Positions 60,901-63,592 of a stretch of DNA of 63,592 nucleotides are shown here, in pieces. The DNA is taken from NCBI GenBank assembly GCA_029960955.1, contig JASBVS010000003.1, positions 70,194 to 133,785 of the forward strand, given 5' to 3'. The position numbers were made by a program, and so were the translations under genes. A model generated the notes under the pieces. It made no database searches and had not been told where the DNA came from. It saw nothing but the letters and a program-made list of their open reading frames with translations. This stretch comes from Bacillota bacterium. Lineage in GTDB: Bacteria > Bacillota > Sulfobacillia > JAIMAT01. The stretch's first letter is position 1, and each line of letters begins with the position of its first letter.

Positions 60901-61413
60901 TCAGCTGGAAGAGGCCGGGGGCGCGCCCTTGCCGGCCGTCGCAGGCCCGGCCGGCCACGAACGCTCCGCCTCCCCCGCCGCCTGGCAGTCCGGGCAGAGG
61001 CCGAAGATCTCGACGACGTGCTGCTGGTGGGTGTAGCCGCGCGAGGCGGCCGCCGACTCCAGCTGCTGGTCGAGGCCCAGCTGGATCTCCTCCGTCCGCC
61101 CGCAGCGGGTGCAGATCAGGTGGTGGTGATGGGCGGTCAGCTCGCAGAGGACGTAGCTCTCTCGCCCGCCGGTGTGGACACGCTGGACCGCGCCCAGATG
61201 CTCCAGGAGGGCCAGCGTGCGGAAGACCGAGGCCCGCCCGACGCCGGGGAACCGGGTCGCCACGGCGTCGCAGAGCTCGCCCGCGGTGAAGGGCTGCGGC
61301 AGCTCGGCCATCGTCTCGATGACCGAGCGGCGCGCCGGCGTCATCGAGCGCCGCGCGCGACGGAGGCGCTCGACCGCCCCTTCCTTGCGATGCTGGCCGT
61401 TGGCCTCGTCCAT
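60901..61413 (-). CDS. FUR family metal-responsive regulator
   Basis: 170 residues. Winged helix with LPQPFTAGELCDAVATRFPGV and GRASVFRTLALLEHLGAVQRV (recognition helix SVFRTL, like TVYRTL of Fur). Metal region: LTAHHHHLICTRCGRTEEI and FGLCPDCQ, the two CxxC pairs of the structural zinc site plus His ligands. It could be Fur-, Zur- or PerR-like; sequence alone does not decide. ATG 61413 is preceded by GAGGGGGCGGAG. It converges on the copper island and is divergent from the EAL gene; AATTGCATA motifs occur on both sides. Confidence 0.92.
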   Translation of the reverse strand: MDEANGQHRKEGAVERLRRARRSMTPARRSVIETMAELPQPFTAGELCDAVATRFPGVGRASVFRTLALLEHLGAVQRVHTGGRESYVLCELTAHHHHLICTRCGRTEEIQLGLDQQLESAAASRGYTHQQHVVEIFGLCPDCQAAGEAERSWPAGPATAGKGAPPASSS

Positions 61414-61832
61414 CCCTCGCGCTCCGCCCCCTCGGCCTGCGGGCGGCGGCCCCCACGCAGGAGCCTCCGTCCCTGCATTCTATCGCTCCGGCGCCACCGC
61501 CACTCCCGCGTTCTCGCCCCCATTCTCTCACGCCGCGTCCGGCCTCCTGTCCCGGCGCGCCCCTGGTCTCGCGGCGCCCGCCCGCCGCGAGACGGCCGCA
61601 GGTGAGGGGCGGACCGCCCGGCGCCGGGGCGGGCGATGAGCCGGCTGCAAGACGGGAATGATGCATCCGGGGTGGAATCGTGGCGAAGTCGAGGAAGGAG
61701 CGGCTCCCCGGCCGACGACCGCGCCGGCAGAGCACGGCAGGCGGTGCGGCTCGCTGAAGCCGGCCAGGAAGATTCCCTCGAGGCGTGGAAGCGGGAGGGG
61801 ACGCTCTCCCGCCGGCACGGGAAGGTCTTGCG
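61414..61832. other. Divergent region between the FUR-family and EAL genes
   Basis: Holds the promoter region of the FUR-family gene (TAGAAT near 61480 on the minus strand as possible -10). A 69-codon open frame at 61636-61845 lacks a ribosome binding site and is hydrophilic low-complexity; I do not call it. Confidence 0.45.
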
Positions 61833-61850
61833 TATAATTGCATAGCAATT
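61833..61850 (+). promoter_or_regulatory. Promoter and perfect dyad upstream of the EAL gene
   Basis: TATAAT (61833-61838) is a perfect -10. Overlapping it, AATTGC-ATA-GCAATT (61836-61850) is a perfect inverted repeat, so a bound protein would block polymerase. The -35 position is GC-rich with no match. The AATTGCATA half recurs at 60860-60868. Confidence 0.6.
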
Positions 61851-62100
61851 GCTAACTTATCCGGCCCCGGCTCTGCGGAAAGGCTGGTCGGGTCCGCGCG
61901 GGCGAGGCCCCTCTTTTCCGGGCCCCGCGCTCCGTCGACGGAGGGGAGCGATCCCCGGCCTCGAAGGCTCAAGAAGGGCGGCGCCCGTTTCGATTCTGAA
62001 AGCGGTGGGCCGCCCCGCGCACGGCAAGCGTGTCGGGAACGCCGTTCGCCCGGTGTCGCAACCATCCGTCGACTGCTCAACGCTTACATTTGCCGAAGGA
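61851..62100 (+). other. Long leader of the EAL gene
   Basis: About 250 nt between the -10 dyad and ATG 62101. It contains the perfect palindrome CTCCGTCGACGGAG (61930-61943) flanked by CCCCTC/GAGGGG segments able to pair. The frame is open through this stretch, but the translation is not protein-like. I find no c-di-GMP riboswitch core. A second promoter nearer the start (TACATT at about 62083) is possible. Confidence 0.4.
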
Positions 62101-62922
62101 ATGGTGAGCGCGCTCTTGACGGTGGAGGAACTCATCTCTTCGGACGGGATCCGGACGTTGCTGCAGCCCCTGGTGCGCGCGGACGACGGGGGCGTCTACG
62201 GTTACGAAGCGCTCAGCCGGGGACCGGCCGGTTCGCCCCTGGAGGGCGCGGAGGCGCTCTGGCGGGCCGCGGAGGCGGAAGGCCGCGTGGTCGAGCTCGA
62301 CTACGCCTGCCGCCGCGCAGCTCTCAGGGCCAAGCGACGCTGGTTCCCCGACAGCGGGACGCTCTTCGTGAACGTGGATCCCCTGGTGGTCCGATCGCCT
62401 TCCTTTCGCCTGGGCGTGACACAACGCTGGCTGTACGAGATGGGGATCGATCCGGGCCAGGTGGTGCTCGAGATCACCGAACGCCGCCTGATCGACGACT
62501 ACGAGGCCTTCCGGCGGGCGCTGCGCATCTACCGCGACGAGGGCTACCGCGTGGCGGTGGACGACGTCGGCGCAGGCTACTCCAGCCTGCGGACCGTGGC
62601 CGAGATCCAGCCGCACTTCCTCAAGATCGACATCTCGCTGATCCGCGGCCTGCACCTCGACCGGGCCCGCCGCGCGGTCGTGGCCGCGCTGGTGGACCTC
62701 GCCCACGCCCTGGGCGCGCTGGCCGTCGCCGAGGGCGTGGAGGAGCCGGAGGAGCTCCGGGCGGTGACGGAGCTGGGAGTCGACCTGGTCCAGGGCTTCC
62801 TCCTGGCCCGCCCCGCCGAAGAGCCGCCGCTACCCCCGCCCGCCGTCCTGACCCACCTGCGCCGGTCGCGCCGGCCGCGCAGGCGGAGCGAGAGCGCGCG
62901 CGGGGCGGCGAGGGGCGCCTAG
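62101..62922 (+). CDS. EAL-domain cyclic-di-GMP phosphodiesterase
   Basis: 273 residues, a stand-alone EAL domain with a short basic tail. Catalytic and metal residues are all visible: Glu in YGYEALSRGP, Asn in FVNVDP, Glu in LEITERR, Asp-Asp in VAVDDVGAGYSSL, Lys in HFLKIDISLIRG, Glu in AVAEGVEEPEEL and Gln in LVQGFLLARP. Hydrolysis of c-di-GMP to pGpG is expected. No sensory or membrane domain, so control is probably at transcription by the upstream dyad. ATG 62101 follows GAAGGA; the overlapping GTG at 62104 is an alternative. Confidence 0.9.
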   Translation: MVSALLTVEELISSDGIRTLLQPLVRADDGGVYGYEALSRGPAGSPLEGAEALWRAAEAEGRVVELDYACRRAALRAKRRWFPDSGTLFVNVDPLVVRSPSFRLGVTQRWLYEMGIDPGQVVLEITERRLIDDYEAFRRALRIYRDEGYRVAVDDVGAGYSSLRTVAEIQPHFLKIDISLIRGLHLDRARRAVVAALVDLAHALGALAVAEGVEEPEELRAVTELGVDLVQGFLLARPAEEPPLPPPAVLTHLRRSRRPRRRSESARGAARGA

Positions 62923-63003
62923 TCCGGAGCCGGCATCCGGCAGCGCGCAGAATCGGGACGAGAGCCGCGCGGCGGCGACCGTGACGGAAGAGAGGCGACC
63001 CCG

Positions 63004-63592
63004 CTGGACCGGGCCCGGCTCGCAATCACCCTCCTGGCCACCGGCCAGGGCACGTCGCAGTTCGGCAACAGCCTGCTCTTCGTCGCCGGCCTCTGGATCG
63101 TCTACTCCCGGACCCACTCGCAGGCAGCCGTCAGCCTGCTGGGCGCCGCCGGCCTGGCGCCGGCGGCACTGGCCTTCCTGGGCGGCTGGGTGGCGGACCT
63201 CCTCTCCCGCCGGATGCTGCTCGTCGTCACCGATCTGGTCCGTTTCCTGTTCGTGATCGCAGCCGGGATCGGGCTCGCCCTCCTCCACCTGCCGGTGGCG
63301 GGCGTCCTGGTGGCGGTCGTGCTGGTGACGGCGGCGGGCGGCGTGCTCTTCAGCCCGACCCTGGACGCGCTCCTCCCTTCCTACGCCAGCGGGCCGCGGC
63401 TGGTCCAGGCCAACGGCCTCCTCTCCTCCACCCTCCAGCTGGCGGCGGTGCTGGGCGCCCTGGCCGCGGGGGCGCTGACCGCCCGCGCGCCGGGGAAGGC
63501 GCCGGGTGTCGTCCACGCGGTGGACGCGCTGAGCTTCCTGGTCTCGCTCGGCTCGATCCTGCTCCTGCCCCCGGAGGGCGACCCCGCACCCG
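63004..63592 (+). CDS. MFS_3-type transporter (partial, runs off the window)
   Basis: The first 196 codons of an MFS protein like enterobactin/macrolide exporters: LATGQGTSQFGNSLLFVAGLWIV (TM1), FLGGWVADLLSRRMLLVVTD (motif A region) and LQLAAVLGALAAGALTA. No ATG, GTG or TTG occurs in frame between 62941 and TM1. CTG 63004 has AGAGG 8 nt upstream and is my tentative start. GTG 62981 lies in another frame, so a frameshift or sequence error near 62985-63003 is the alternative. Confidence 0.75.
   Translation, partial: MDRARLAITLLATGQGTSQFGNSLLFVAGLWIVYSRTHSQAAVSLLGAAGLAPAALAFLGGWVADLLSRRMLLVVTDLVRFLFVIAAGIGLALLHLPVAGVLVAVVLVTAAGGVLFSPTLDALLPSYASGPRLVQANGLLSSTLQLAAVLGALAAGALTARAPGKAPGVVHAVDALSFLVSLGSILLLPPEGDPAP

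Noticed and set aside
61636..61845. 69-codon open frame upstream of the EAL gene
   Set aside because: No ribosome binding site, hydrophilic low-complexity product, and it runs through the predicted promoter and dyad.
61851..62100. c-di-GMP riboswitch in the EAL leader
   Set aside because: The GEMM core segments (GGGCAAA and GGGACGCAAAGC type) are not present, although the leader contains palindromes.

Overview
This window comes from a very GC-rich bacterium, most likely a high-GC member of the Bacillota (the Thermaerobacter / Symbiobacterium / Limnochorda type of lineage). That placement is an inference. It rests on strong GGAGG-type ribosome binding sites before nearly every gene, frequent GTG/TTG starts, an S-layer-homology (SLH) protein, LytR-CpsA-Psr, VanW, HxlR and YjgC-type formate dehydrogenase genes, and a tRNA with encoded CCA. 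I see no insertion sequences, CRISPR array or prophage genes. Genes are densely packed, often with 4-14 nt overlaps.

Layout. 1-1.6 kb: tail of an unidentified gene and an MFS transporter. 1.9-7.4 kb: formate operon (molybdenum formate-dehydrogenase-like subunit, DUF1641 protein, FdhD, formate channel). 7.5-21.7 kb (minus strand): an MFS-acyltransferase fusion, a large SLH surface protein, a GNAT/acyl-CoA-synthetase fusion, a GH130 enzyme coupled to a Lon-like protease, a divergent MurE-like ligase and a GNAT. 21.9-29.7 kb: acyl-CoA synthetase, VanW, half-size EamA, Orn/Lys/Arg decarboxylase, MFS, glycosyltransferase, hemerythrin. 29.8 kb: tRNA-Leu(GAG) with its own promoter and terminator. 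30-38 kb: LivK-like lipoprotein, HAD hydrolase, class III aminotransferase, GGDEF protein, aldo/keto reductase, LytR-CpsA-Psr, SIS protein, GreA.

38.4-48 kb (minus strand) is a nitrite/NO respiration and stress cluster: HxlR, JAMM protease, Crp/Fnr regulator, ferredoxin, copper nitrite reductase NirK with all ligands present, NarL-like regulator, hemerythrin-DUF2249, Mrp and MIP18 Fe-S factors, a DUF2249 protein, and two tandem polytopic proteins resembling NnrS / heme-copper oxidase subunit I. Each of the two membrane-protein genes is preceded by a CRP-like dyad ending in TCACA.

48-52.7 kb: secreted trypsin-like protease, an unlisted 42-residue membrane protein behind a palindromic promoter, amidase, purine permease. 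52.9-60.6 kb is a seven-gene copper island on one strand: SCO1, PCuAC chaperone, a COX2-cytochrome c-CtaG fusion whose CuA site lacks a ligand, a sensor kinase without a sensor domain, its response regulator, CopC, and a CopD-(FixH/YtkA-like)-beta-propeller fusion. No oxidase subunit I is present. 60.7-63.6 kb: a candidate new structured small RNA with a near-consensus promoter, a FUR-family regulator, an EAL phosphodiesterase whose promoter overlaps a perfect dyad sharing a 9-mer with the small-RNA upstream region, and the start of another MFS gene.

The most notable unexplained items are the small RNA (60701-60799), the copper island with its unusual fusions and possible redox/copper sensing, and the NirK/NnrS-like cluster with its candidate Crp sites.
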